From the NCBI RefSeq assembly GCF_000308835.1, contig NZ_BAGN01000161.1:1-43781 (forward strand): a stretch of 43,781 nucleotides of DNA, given 5' to 3'. Of the stretch, positions 1 through 6,816 are shown in pieces (the stretch's first letter is position 1; each line of letters opens with the position of its first letter). The notes beneath the pieces were generated by a model, which did no database searches, had not been told where the DNA came from, and saw only the letters and a list, made by a program, of their open reading frames with translations. This DNA is from Nocardia vinacea NBRC 16497. GTDB lineage: Bacteria > Actinomycetota > Actinomycetes > Mycobacteriales > Mycobacteriaceae. The translations under genes and the position numbers were made by a program.

Positions 1-556
1 TGCCCTGTACGACCTGGGCCAATACATCCGGATCCACGCCATCGGCATCGGGCTGGTCCGCCAGCCACAGTCCGAGTGCATGCCGAAGTGGTGCGCGCAA
101 TTCGTCGCGAGCCGCGGCGACCCGTTCCCGCAGTACCGGCGGCACACCGTCGATCGGGAAGTACACCAGCCGCCAGGTGTCGGGCATCGAGCAGACCTCG
201 GTCAGGAAGTGGCCGAGCATCGCGGGCAGCTGTTCCGGTGCGGCGGTGCCGAATTCGGGTGTCGTGGCGGTCTCGGCGACCGAGCGGGCCACTGCCGCCG
301 CCATGCGGGCGGTCTCGCGTTCGATGAGCGCCTCGAGCAGTTCGTCACGGCTACCGAAGGAGTCGTAGACGACCGGCCTGGTCACCCCGCCACGCTCGGC
401 GACGGCGGCGATGCTCACGCTGGTGAAACCCACCTCCGCCACAATGCGCAACGCCGCGTCGAGTAGTTGCTCACGTCGGTCCGCCGGCTGAAGTCGCTTG
501 GCGTACTTGCGCTTGGTCGATTGCTTATGGGGCGCTGCTTGTTTCGCATCGGCCAT
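1..556 (-). CDS. TetR-family transcriptional regulator (3' end outside window)
   Basis: One-component DNA-binding regulator. The visible 185 codons begin at the ATG at 556 with a basic, Lys-rich leader (MADAKQAAPHKQSTKRKY). A TetR N-terminal helix-turn-helix follows, at about residues 28-75 (LLDAALRIVAEVGF, then VAERGGVTRPVVYDSFGSRD). The ligand-binding helical domain runs off the left edge, so the C-terminus is not seen. The start lies 2 bp after the stop of the upstream TetR gene (559-1164), so the two are probably co-transcribed. The 'GGVTRPVVYDSFGSRDELL' helix closely parallels 'GGVTRPALYAEFGDRDELF' in that neighbour, which suggests an old duplication. Ligand and targets cannot be read from the sequence. 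Confidence 0.88.
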   Translation of the reverse strand, partial: MADAKQAAPHKQSTKRKYAKRLQPADRREQLLDAALRIVAEVGFTSVSIAAVAERGGVTRPVVYDSFGSRDELLEALIERETARMAAAVARSVAETATTPEFGTAAPEQLPAMLGHFLTEVCSMPDTWRLVYFPIDGVPPVLRERVAAARDELRAPLRHALGLWLADQPDADGVDPDVLAQVVQG

Positions 557-558
557 CG

Positions 559-1164
559 CTACTTCTCCCCGACTCCGGCGGCGGCGACCGCACGGCGCGC
601 CACCCAGCGCAATGTCTTGGATACCGCCTCGCGCCGATGCGCGCCGTTCTCGGCGAGCACCAGCCTCGCACCGGTCTCGCTCGCACTGATCACCGCGTGG
701 CTCAACAACTCTTCGTCCATATCTCGCTCGGTGAGCGCGGCGATCAGCGCGAGCACCGCTCGACTGCGCTCCCGCAGCGCCTCGCGGCCGCGATCCACCC
801 GTTCGTGCGCGGTTTCGGGTAGGCCATCGCCGGGCATGAGCACGAATCGCCAGCTCTGCGGCGCGGCCGCGACGAGGTCGAGAAAGATGTCGACGGCATC
901 GGCCGAGACGTCCGCCGTCATCGCGGCCAGATCCGCGCCCTCCTGGAATACCGGAGTCGCCTCGGCCGCCATGGCCAGCACCCGTTCTTCCTCACGATCG
1001 AGCAGTGCCCCGAATAGTTCATCCCTATCACCGAATTCGGCGTACAGCGCGGGGCGGGTAACACCCCCCGCTCGCGCGATCGCGTGCATACTGGCGCCGG
1101 CGTAGCCCTCGCGCACGATCAGGTCCCGTGCCGCGTCGAGAATGTCGTCGCGTCGTGTTGACAA
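559..1164 (-). CDS. TetR-family transcriptional regulator
   Basis: 201-residue TetR/AcrR regulator of normal family length. The HTH occupies about residues 6-52 (ILDAARDLIVREGYAGASM, then IARAGGVTRPALYAEFGDRDEL), followed by an alpha-helical effector domain. The TTG start at 1164 is chosen because GGAGGG lies just upstream (GGAGGGTAATTG) and because it begins the usual short leader before the HTH. It is first in a two-gene unit with the TetR at 1-556 (2-bp gap). Autoregulation from the 1165-1575 spacer is likely for the family, but I see no convincing palindromic operator there. Paired TetR genes often hetero-oligomerise or control an adjacent transporter or lipid gene; no such target is in view. 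Confidence 0.9.
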   Translation of the reverse strand: MSTRRDDILDAARDLIVREGYAGASMHAIARAGGVTRPALYAEFGDRDELFGALLDREEERVLAMAAEATPVFQEGADLAAMTADVSADAVDIFLDLVAAAPQSWRFVLMPGDGLPETAHERVDRGREALRERSRAVLALIAALTERDMDEELLSHAVISASETGARLVLAENGAHRREAVSKTLRWVARRAVAAAGVGEK

Positions 1165-1575
1165 TTACCCTCCAACGTCGGCTGACGGACACCTGTTTCA
1201 GATTTGCTTCGGCTGGGCCAGTGTACGCATTTCGCGCGCGCCCGCCGCGAATTCGACTTCCCCAGCGCGCGAATAACGCACCGGCGCAAGGGGTGCGTGG
1301 AATTTGATCCCGTTGTATTCGGTGCGTCCGCAATGTCAGCGTTTGCCCGGCAGCCATCACCGCATACACCTGGGGTACAAATTCCGTCCCAGACAACTGA
1401 GGCTGTGGTGACATCCCCGAAGGGACCGGCGGCGCGGTGGAGGCATCCGCGCGGCCGGTGCATCGCCCGCTGTCGAACTCGCTGGTACCGGACGTGCTCA
1501 CGGTCGCAAGGCGCTGATACCGCCACCCGTGGCATGCTCGTGTCATAGGTGATTTCCGACCGGAAGGCGGGTGCG
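1165..1575. other. Intergenic region between divergent tetR and cyclotransferase-like gene
   Basis: About 410 bp without a gene I can support. Open frames here lack ribosome sites and recognisable protein character. It must hold the promoter of the tetR pair (leftward) and of the gene at 1593 (rightward). A weak inverted repeat (CTGGG, 13 nt, CCCAG) lies near 1370-1395; nothing else stands out. Confidence 0.5.
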
Positions 1576-1596
1576 ATGCCCGAATCAGCGCCATGA
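1576..1596 (+). CDS. Possible 6-codon leader ORF (MPESAP) coupled to the next gene
   Basis: An ATG at 1576 with a good Shine-Dalgarno (GGAAGG at 1562-1567, 8-nt spacing) opens a six-codon frame. Its TGA (1594-1596) overlaps the ATG of the next gene (1593-1595). The downstream gene has no ribosome site of its own, so ribosomes may reach it by termination-reinitiation from this mini-ORF. This is inferred from the sequence layout alone. Confidence 0.4.
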   Translation: MPESAP

Positions 1597-2216
1597 CTGA
1601 GACCGTGTGGTACGCGTCGTACGGCTCGAATATGCATCTGAGCCGCCTGCGCTGCTACCTCGCCGGCGGCACACCCGACGGCGGTGCGATCACGCTCCCC
1701 GGCTGCCGCCACGGGGCCGAACCGCTGCGCTCGGTACCGCTGACGCTGCCCGGCCTGCAATATTTCGCCACCGAATCCCTGACCTGGACCGGCGGGCGAG
1801 CTTTCTACGATCCCGACGCCTCCGGTCAAACCGCCGCCCGCGCCCATCTGGTCACCATCGACCAGTTCTGCGATATCGCCGCCCAGGAGATGTACCGAAC
1901 CCCCGGAACCGACCTCGACCTCCGCGAAGCAATCACCCACGGCCGCTCGACACTCGGTCCCGGTCGCTACGAAACCCTGATCTGCACCGGCACTTTCGAA
2001 GGCCATCCGGTCCTCACCATCACCGCACCTTGGCGCTATACCGACCTGCCCGGCAACCCGCCGTCAGCCGCCTACATACACCACCTCGCCGCAGGCCTCA
2101 CCGAATCCCACGCGTGGACAGTCGAAGAGATCGCGAACTACATCGCCACCCGCCCCGGCGCGGAACTCGGCTGGACCGCCGCGACCATCGCCGCCGTGCT
2201 GGGTCAGGCCACGTGA
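1593..2216 (+). CDS. Gamma-glutamylcyclotransferase-like protein
   Basis: 207-residue protein. Its N-terminal YASYGSNM (residues 7-14) is the signature substrate-binding loop of the gamma-glutamylcyclotransferase (GGCT/BtrG-like) fold, in which a beta-strand ends in Y-G-S-N. Such proteins cleave or cyclise gamma-glutamyl amines, but many actinobacterial members have no demonstrated activity. The catalytic Glu expected in the fold cannot be assigned with confidence. The start is fixed by the conserved loop lying only six residues in; translation may be coupled to the mini-ORF at 1576. The 3' end overlaps the convergent gene at 2204-2875 by 13 bp. Database names such as 'histone deacetylase' for this family would be misleading. 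Confidence 0.72.
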   Translation: MTETVWYASYGSNMHLSRLRCYLAGGTPDGGAITLPGCRHGAEPLRSVPLTLPGLQYFATESLTWTGGRAFYDPDASGQTAARAHLVTIDQFCDIAAQEMYRTPGTDLDLREAITHGRSTLGPGRYETLICTGTFEGHPVLTITAPWRYTDLPGNPPSAAYIHHLAAGLTESHAWTVEEIANYIATRPGAELGWTAATIAAVLGQAT

Positions 2217-2875
2217 ATTGATGCGGAAACGATCGCGCCGTCCCGAACGACGTAATAGCCCGCGAAAGTGCGGTAGGCGCCATCGGATTGCCGGGCGGAC
2301 AGCCGGATGTGAATGGTGTCGCCCTCTTCCGAAGTGATCGTCACCGCGTCATGGTCCGTGGTGGCCAGGCCGGCCACGAAATCGTCGTAGCTGGAGTCGA
2401 GATTGTGGCCGCCGAGCGCCCACGCCTGCGGATAGTCGCGCCGGTTGATCGCGTCGAAATAGGCGTAAACGACGGCGGCGGAGGCCGATACCACTGCAGT
2501 GACAGTCGTCGGCGCGCTTGTCGTTGTCGTCGCCGGGGTGCGAGCGCCGAGCGCTTCCACTACCACCGGGACCGTGGAAGCGCTCGGCGCCGCGGACGGC
2601 CCCGACCGGCCGTCGGACGGGGTGAATACGAGTACCACCGAGATGGCGGTGGCGAGTGCCGCCGGCAACAGCACCGGCGCGCTCACGAAAGATGCTCTCG
2701 GAGTGGGCCGTTCAGGTTGCCCAGACGCCAGATTGGTGCCGCAGCCGGTGCAGAACCGGCGTGCGGTATCGGTCGGTTCCCGTCCACAGTTCCAGCACAC
2801 CTGCGCACCGCACGAAGTGCAGTGCCGCTGCCAGGTCCCGGGGAGCGGGCCCCGGCATTTCCAGCATGTCGCCAT
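2204..2875 (-). CDS. Double zinc-ribbon membrane protein with NTF2/SnoaL-like tail
   Basis: 223 residues. The N-terminus carries eight cysteines in four CxxC pairs (Cys4/7, 19/22, 27/30, 42/45), a double zinc ribbon. A Pro/Arg linker and one membrane segment (about 65-84, VLLPAALATAISVVLVF) follow, then a Ser/Thr/Ala-rich stretch. The C-terminal domain (about 130-223) begins AAVVYAYFDAINRRDYPQAWAL, which resembles the NTF2-like/SnoaL-type extracellular domains of actinobacterial lipoproteins and membrane proteins. Topology is probably ribbons inside, NTF2-like domain outside. It is third in a minus-strand unit (gaps 32 and 27 bp) with two genes upstream, the first of which also has a zinc ribbon and membrane helices. 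Function unknown; a scaffold or sensor role is inference. Confidence 0.8.
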   Translation of the reverse strand: MATCWKCRGPLPGTWQRHCTSCGAQVCWNCGREPTDTARRFCTGCGTNLASGQPERPTPRASFVSAPVLLPAALATAISVVLVFTPSDGRSGPSAAPSASTVPVVVEALGARTPATTTTSAPTTVTAVVSASAAVVYAYFDAINRRDYPQAWALGGHNLDSSYDDFVAGLATTDHDAVTITSEEGDTIHIRLSARQSDGAYRTFAGYYVVRDGAIVSASIHVA

Positions 2876-2902
2876 GAGAACCGCCGGGCACCGTCGCGTC
2901 GC

Positions 2903-3277
2903 TCAGCCGCCGAGGATCGAGGTGGCGGCGGCCTCCAGGGTCGTTACCACCCCGGCCAGCGAGCCGATGCCGACCACCGCCGTGGCGACGGCATGCAAGA
3001 GCCCGACGAGCAGATGCCGGTTCGGGCGGTCCTTGTCGGCCTCCGCGCGGGCCTGTTCGACGGCGGCGACGATATCGTCGCGATCACCCATGCCTTCGGT
3101 GGCCGTGCCGATGATGCTCAGCAGTTCGGTCAGCGCGTCGCGGAGTTCGGGCAGATTCGTCGGGGCCGCCGCATGGCGCGGACCATTGGTATTGGTGACC
3201 GTCGCATCGTGTCCGCCGATCGCCGATCGGGACAGCCGCGCATCGCCGCCGATGGTGACTCCGGTGTTCTTGTCCAT
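2903..3277 (-). CDS. Small protein with N-terminal VTIGGDA motif and hydrophobic helical tail
   Basis: 124 residues, family not recognised with certainty. Residues 7-31 hold a short repeat-like motif (VTIGGDARLSRS, AIGGHDATVTN). Its near copy is the C-terminus of the protein encoded just upstream (3310-4950). The remainder is predicted helical: LPELRDALTELLSIIG, then an acidic/basic helix (AAVEQARAEADKDRPNRHLL), then a hydrophobic Ala/Val/Gly helix (about 90-124) that could enter or disrupt membranes. The ATG at 3277 is preferred over a start 12 codons earlier because AGGAAGG lies 5 nt upstream. This layout, a beta-prone motif shared with a partner plus a helical domain, resembles bacterial amyloid-signalling pairs, but that is inference. 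Confidence 0.8.
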   Translation of the reverse strand: MDKNTGVTIGGDARLSRSAIGGHDATVTNTNGPRHAAAPTNLPELRDALTELLSIIGTATEGMGDRDDIVAAVEQARAEADKDRPNRHLLVGLLHAVATAVVGIGSLAGVVTTLEAAATSILGG

Positions 3278-3282
3278 GGGTG

Positions 3283-3289
3283 CCTTCCT
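3283..3289 (-). promoter_or_regulatory. Ribosome binding site deciding the start at 3277
   Basis: AGGAAGG on the minus strand, 5 nt before the ATG at 3277. The alternative upstream in-frame start at 3313 lacks such a site and would overlap the end of the preceding gene. Confidence 0.7.
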
Positions 3290-3309
3290 GTGCCACTGGG
3301 TCGTGGGTC

Positions 3310-4950
3310 TCATCGTTCGGCCGCGTCGCCGGCCGTCGCGTTCACCGTCGTCGCGGTCGAACCGCCGATCGACGAATTGAGCAGCGTCGCATCGCCACCG
3401 ATGGTCACGCTGTTATTGGTGATCTGTTCGCCGCGCCGCAGCAGTTCGTCGGGATCGATGTTCTTCTCCACGAGGAAGGCGGCCAGCGTCTCGAAGACCC
3501 GTTTCTCCAGGATCTTGGTGTACATCTCCTGGTCGAGCAGTTGGAAGTAGCGGTGGTAGCCGATCGACCTGCCACGCTTATCGACGCGCAGATCACTGGC
3601 CGCCTCCCGAATGCTCAGCAGCGCACCGTGATCGAAGGTGAAGACCTGGCTGATCTCGTTCTGCTGACGCGCCAGCTTCCGGCGCCTGCGCACGTCCGCG
3701 AAGGCCTGGTACAGCACATTCGGCACGGCGCGCAGCCACATGCGCGGCAGCCGGAGCAGACTGCGCCACAGCAGTTTCAGCAGTTGGCGCGGACGCGGGC
3801 GCAACAGCAGTTCGTCGACTTCGTGATAGGCCCTGTGCAGCGGCGGCACCATGCAGTACGTGGACTCCACGAACAGCGAAGTGGAGCTGGCGGCCAGTCG
3901 CAGGAATCCGGACCATGCCAATTCGCCGTCCCAGCCGATGATTTCGGTGGTCAGATAGGGCCGGGCGCGATCCTCCGGCGCGAGCATCAGTGCTTCGATC
4001 GTGGACTCCGGAACCCGGTCGAGTGGACGACCCAGCGCATCCGGCAGGAAGCGCCGATCATGATGAATATCGTTGCCGTTGACGAACAATCGGTTGTAGA
4101 CGTCGAGATTCGGCACGTCGAGCTGGGCGATCTGCTTACGCAGGCGCTCATTCAGTTCGATGACGGTGAATTCCTGGATCGGCGCATCGTCATTGCGCGC
4201 CTTGGTGATATCCAGCGCCATCGACCAGGCGCCCAGCGGAAATCCGTGCCCGAGGAACGGCTGATATCCCTGGTACACCGTGACGTTGCCGCCCGCGTAC
4301 GCCGCCACATGCTCGATTTCACCGCGGACCGCCGCCAGATGCGGCACCGGTGCGCGCGACGCCCGAAAGACGCCGCGCCGCAACGTATGTGCGGTTCGGC
4401 CCCACCGTGCCGCATACGCCTCGGCAAAGACCACGACCCAGGCGAGCACGATGGCGAACATCGCCGGCTTCGACAACAGCGCGAACGGATCGAGGACGTT
4501 CAGGTAGCTGAGCGCGCTGCCGGGCTCGACGCCGAGGAATTGGTTGCCGATCAGTAAGACCAGCACAGTGAACAGCGCCAGATCACGGATCAGATGCCGG
4601 GTCCGTGCGGCCACAGCGTGTTTGGCCACCGCGACCAGATCGACACCGGGTGAACGAGCGACCGATCGCAGCGGTTCTTCCAATACCTTCTCGACCACCG
4701 CGGTGGCGAGCACACTGTCCAAATGGACAGCCGCGCAAAGATACCGGGTGGCCTCGTCACGACGCAGCGGACCGGGTCCGGTCGGCTGCGTCCTCCCCTC
4801 CGCAGGATCCACTCGGCGCGAGGGCGCCCCACAGTTCCCGCAGAACGCGTAGTCTTCGGGGTTCGTATGGTCACACTCTGGGCATTGCACTCCGGTAGCC
4901 AAACATTTCGCAGGGATCGGTTCCTGGAAATTCACTGTGCTGTACCGCAA
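3310..4950 (-). CDS. Zinc-ribbon, two-helix membrane protein with C-terminal VTIGGDA motif
   Basis: 546 residues, no family I can name. Visible parts: an N-terminal zinc ribbon (Cys23/26 and Cys37/40, CPECDHTNPEDYAFCGNC), a Pro/Arg linker, and two membrane segments (about 121-140 and 163-180). A large soluble region (about 190-505) contains conserved-looking blocks (GHGFPLGAWSMALDI, YNRLFVNGNDI, ESTYCMVPPL). The C-terminal motif VTIGGDATLLNSSIGG plus STATTVN (515-537) is repeated at the N-terminus of the next protein. The proposed start is TTG 4950; GTG 4935 is an alternative and neither has a strong ribosome site. First gene of a three-gene unit, 40 bp from the divergent gene at 4991. A membrane-anchored sensor or effector with a signalling motif is a guess. 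Confidence 0.82.
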   Translation of the reverse strand: MRYSTVNFQEPIPAKCLATGVQCPECDHTNPEDYAFCGNCGAPSRRVDPAEGRTQPTGPGPLRRDEATRYLCAAVHLDSVLATAVVEKVLEEPLRSVARSPGVDLVAVAKHAVAARTRHLIRDLALFTVLVLLIGNQFLGVEPGSALSYLNVLDPFALLSKPAMFAIVLAWVVVFAEAYAARWGRTAHTLRRGVFRASRAPVPHLAAVRGEIEHVAAYAGGNVTVYQGYQPFLGHGFPLGAWSMALDITKARNDDAPIQEFTVIELNERLRKQIAQLDVPNLDVYNRLFVNGNDIHHDRRFLPDALGRPLDRVPESTIEALMLAPEDRARPYLTTEIIGWDGELAWSGFLRLAASSTSLFVESTYCMVPPLHRAYHEVDELLLRPRPRQLLKLLWRSLLRLPRMWLRAVPNVLYQAFADVRRRRKLARQQNEISQVFTFDHGALLSIREAASDLRVDKRGRSIGYHRYFQLLDQEMYTKILEKRVFETLAAFLVEKNIDPDELLRRGEQITNNSVTIGGDATLLNSSIGGSTATTVNATAGDAAER

Positions 4951-4971
4951 TTCGCCTGCACACGACCACGG

Positions 4972-4990
4972 CGGGTGTAAGAATCACCCG
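4972..4990. promoter_or_regulatory. Inverted repeat between divergent genes
   Basis: CGGGTG, 7-nt spacer, CACCCG: a perfect 6-bp inverted repeat directly abutting the ATG at 4991, in the 40-bp gap shared with the divergent gene starting at 4950. It could be an operator for the divergent pair or an mRNA hairpin occluding the 4991 start. Confidence 0.35.
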
Positions 4991-5794
4991 ATGAGCCTGG
5001 GTGCGGGCAATATGTTGCTCGAACGGGATATGGGGCACCTGCGAATACTGGTGGCCTCGCCGCTGGGTCGGGTCATCGAGCCGGTACTGAAACAAGCATT
5101 CGCTGGTTCGACCATCGCGGTGGCGCTGGACCGGCAGGCCGTGCGGCGCGAGGTCGTGCACCAGGTCCGCTTCGATGTGGTGATCACCGACCTGATCTGG
5201 AACGATCCGGCGCTGGAGTACGGCTTCGACGGCCTGGATGTGCTGGATATGCTGGGTTCGGCGCAACGCCCGGCCGCGGTGCTGATGGCGGCGCAGGGGC
5301 ACAGCATGGAGCGCGACCATCTGGACGAAGCACTGCTCAGGTCTTCGGAATTGGCCGGTTTCTATTCGAAATCCTCTGGTGTCCCGGCATTGTTGGAGGC
5401 GATTCCCCCGGCGGCGACCGGACGACGGCCACATCTCGAGCCGCCGCCGGCCACACCGCCCCCGCTGTATCGGCTGTTCCAGGGACAACGCGGTGAGACG
5501 GCCGCGCGGCTGGCCGGAGCCATTGCCGCGGGCCGCGCCACAGATGCCGTTTCACTGGCCAAGGCCGCGCGGGTCGGTCTCAATACCGCCAATAAGGTGG
5601 CCAGCGTCTATATCGGGCCGATCGTGCTCGAACGCGGCGAGCACGATCCCGAATTACCGCTGACCGCCAATGCGATCTATCGGTGGTGCGGCGTGCACGC
5701 GCATTACCTGCTCAGCTGGTGCCGCCGCAACGGTCACGACGACGTACTCACGGCTGACACACCTACCAGCAGTTCGTCGAGATCCACCCGATAG
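4991..5794 (+). CDS. Receiver-like (response-regulator-type) protein with C-terminal HTH-like region
   Basis: 267 residues from the ATG at 4991. The N-terminal half has the beta-alpha pattern of a receiver domain (LRILVASPLGRVIEPVLKQAF, then VRFDVVITDLIW). The Asp in VITD sits where the phosphoacceptor is expected, and a Ser/Lys near GFYSKSS resembles the conserved Lys position. The usual acidic pair after beta-1 is missing, so it may not be phosphorylated. After a Pro-rich linker, the C-terminus (RLAGAIAAGRATDAVSLAKAA, then VGLNTANKVASVYIG) looks like a helix-turn-helix. No histidine kinase is nearby. The start could be GTG 4937 or ATG 5024; ribosome sites are weak. Its 3' end overlaps the convergent ThiF gene by 61 bp. 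Confidence 0.72.
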   Translation: MSLGAGNMLLERDMGHLRILVASPLGRVIEPVLKQAFAGSTIAVALDRQAVRREVVHQVRFDVVITDLIWNDPALEYGFDGLDVLDMLGSAQRPAAVLMAAQGHSMERDHLDEALLRSSELAGFYSKSSGVPALLEAIPPAATGRRPHLEPPPATPPPLYRLFQGQRGETAARLAGAIAAGRATDAVSLAKAARVGLNTANKVASVYIGPIVLERGEHDPELPLTANAIYRWCGVHAHYLLSWCRRNGHDDVLTADTPTSSSSRSTR

Positions 5795-6816
5795 CGCCCG
5801 GAACGCGGCCCGCCACCGCACGCGATCAAACGCGCGGCCAGTGCGCCCACGGCGCCGGCCATGGTCGCCGCGGTGCCGAGCTGCGGCCAGGTCGGCAACG
5901 TATGGCCCACCTGGGTGAGCGAATAGCGCAGCCGCGAGGTGAGTCCGCCGCCGACTATGGCACCGACAAGGCGCGACCGCCGGGCCGGATCGCCGAGTTC
6001 GGCGAGCGACCAGTGCGCCGCGAACTCGACACGGCCGTGCAGGATCGGATAGGCCGGGTCGAGGTCGTAGCGTTCGATATCGAGCAGCACATTGTCGCCG
6101 TTGTCGGTGACCATGACGACCGGAATTCCGGCTGCCTTCGCGCGGCGTCGGATATCGAATTTCATCGGCAGATCGTCCATTTCCTCGAGTAGCACGGCCA
6201 ACCGCTCGGTGCCGTGCCCGCCGAGGAAGTCGTCCGCGAACTCGGGCACATAGCCGTGCGGGTAGGCATCGATCCGGGTGTAGGGATCGACCTCCAGCGT
6301 GCGGCGTTGCGCGAGTGTCAGTTTCGGCTCGCCCAGATCGCAGACCGAGGCGGCCAAGCGGTTGAGATTGGTCGTGCCGAGGGTGTCGCGTTCGGCGAGA
6401 CGGAAGCGTCGCGCGCCGGTCAGCGAGCAGACCGAGAGCGCCGCCGCGCCGACACTCAGCCCGGCGATGCCGATCAAAGCCTCCGACCAGGTTCGCTGCT
6501 CGTGCGTTTCGATCAGGAATCGGTTGCGGGCCGTGCGCAGTCGCCAGAAGAGTTCGGCATCGGGCAATTTCACCACGGTTCGACGCCAAGGAAAAACGAT
6601 ATAGCGGGCGTCCGGTCCGCTACGGCGCAGCGACGCAACGTGATTCGCCATATCCGCTCGTGCCTGCGGCGTGGCGGCAACGAGCCGGGGATGGTCGAGG
6701 GCGACCAGTTCGGGTAGGCATCCGTCCCATGCGTCGACGTAGCGGAATCCGGAGCCGGGTGCGAGCAATTCCGCGATCCGTGCGGAATCGTTTGCAGGGT
6801 GCAGTATCTCGATCAT
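5734..6816 (-). CDS. E1-like ThiF/MoeB-family protein (MoeY-type, no nitroreductase domain)
   Basis: 360 residues. The Rossmann core begins at about 113 (ALIGIAGLSVGAAA, in place of GxGxxG). It is followed by the acidic ribose ligand region and the family signature DTLGTTNLNR (144-153) and the Lys of GEPK (165), all as in ThiF/MoeB/E1 adenylating enzymes. The C-terminal CxxC zinc pairs of MoeB are absent, as is an obvious catalytic Cys loop. The N-terminal domain (IVFPWRRTVVKLP, then ELFWRLRTARNRFLI) recalls mycobacterial MoeY (Rv1355c). That protein carries an extra nitroreductase domain, missing here. The ATG at 6816 overlaps the TGA of the upstream ligase gene (ATGA), so the two are translationally coupled and probably act together. 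Adenylation of a carboxylate is expected; the substrate is unknown. Confidence 0.82.
   Translation of the reverse strand: MIEILHPANDSARIAELLAPGSGFRYVDAWDGCLPELVALDHPRLVAATPQARADMANHVASLRRSGPDARYIVFPWRRTVVKLPDAELFWRLRTARNRFLIETHEQRTWSEALIGIAGLSVGAAALSVCSLTGARRFRLAERDTLGTTNLNRLAASVCDLGEPKLTLAQRRTLEVDPYTRIDAYPHGYVPEFADDFLGGHGTERLAVLLEEMDDLPMKFDIRRRAKAAGIPVVMVTDNGDNVLLDIERYDLDPAYPILHGRVEFAAHWSLAELGDPARRSRLVGAIVGGGLTSRLRYSLTQVGHTLPTWPQLGTAATMAGAVGALAARLIACGGGPRSGRYRVDLDELLVGVSAVSTSS

Noticed and set aside
1204..1548. 114-codon plus-strand frame upstream of the cyclotransferase-like gene
   Set aside because: No ribosome site, Arg/Ser/Pro-biased composition, no conserved pattern.
2288..4557. Long open frames on the plus strand opposite the zinc-ribbon genes
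   Set aside because: They are antisense shadows of high-GC coding DNA: Arg/Gly/Asp/His-biased with no domains, while the minus-strand frames have zinc ribbons, membrane helices and ribosome sites.
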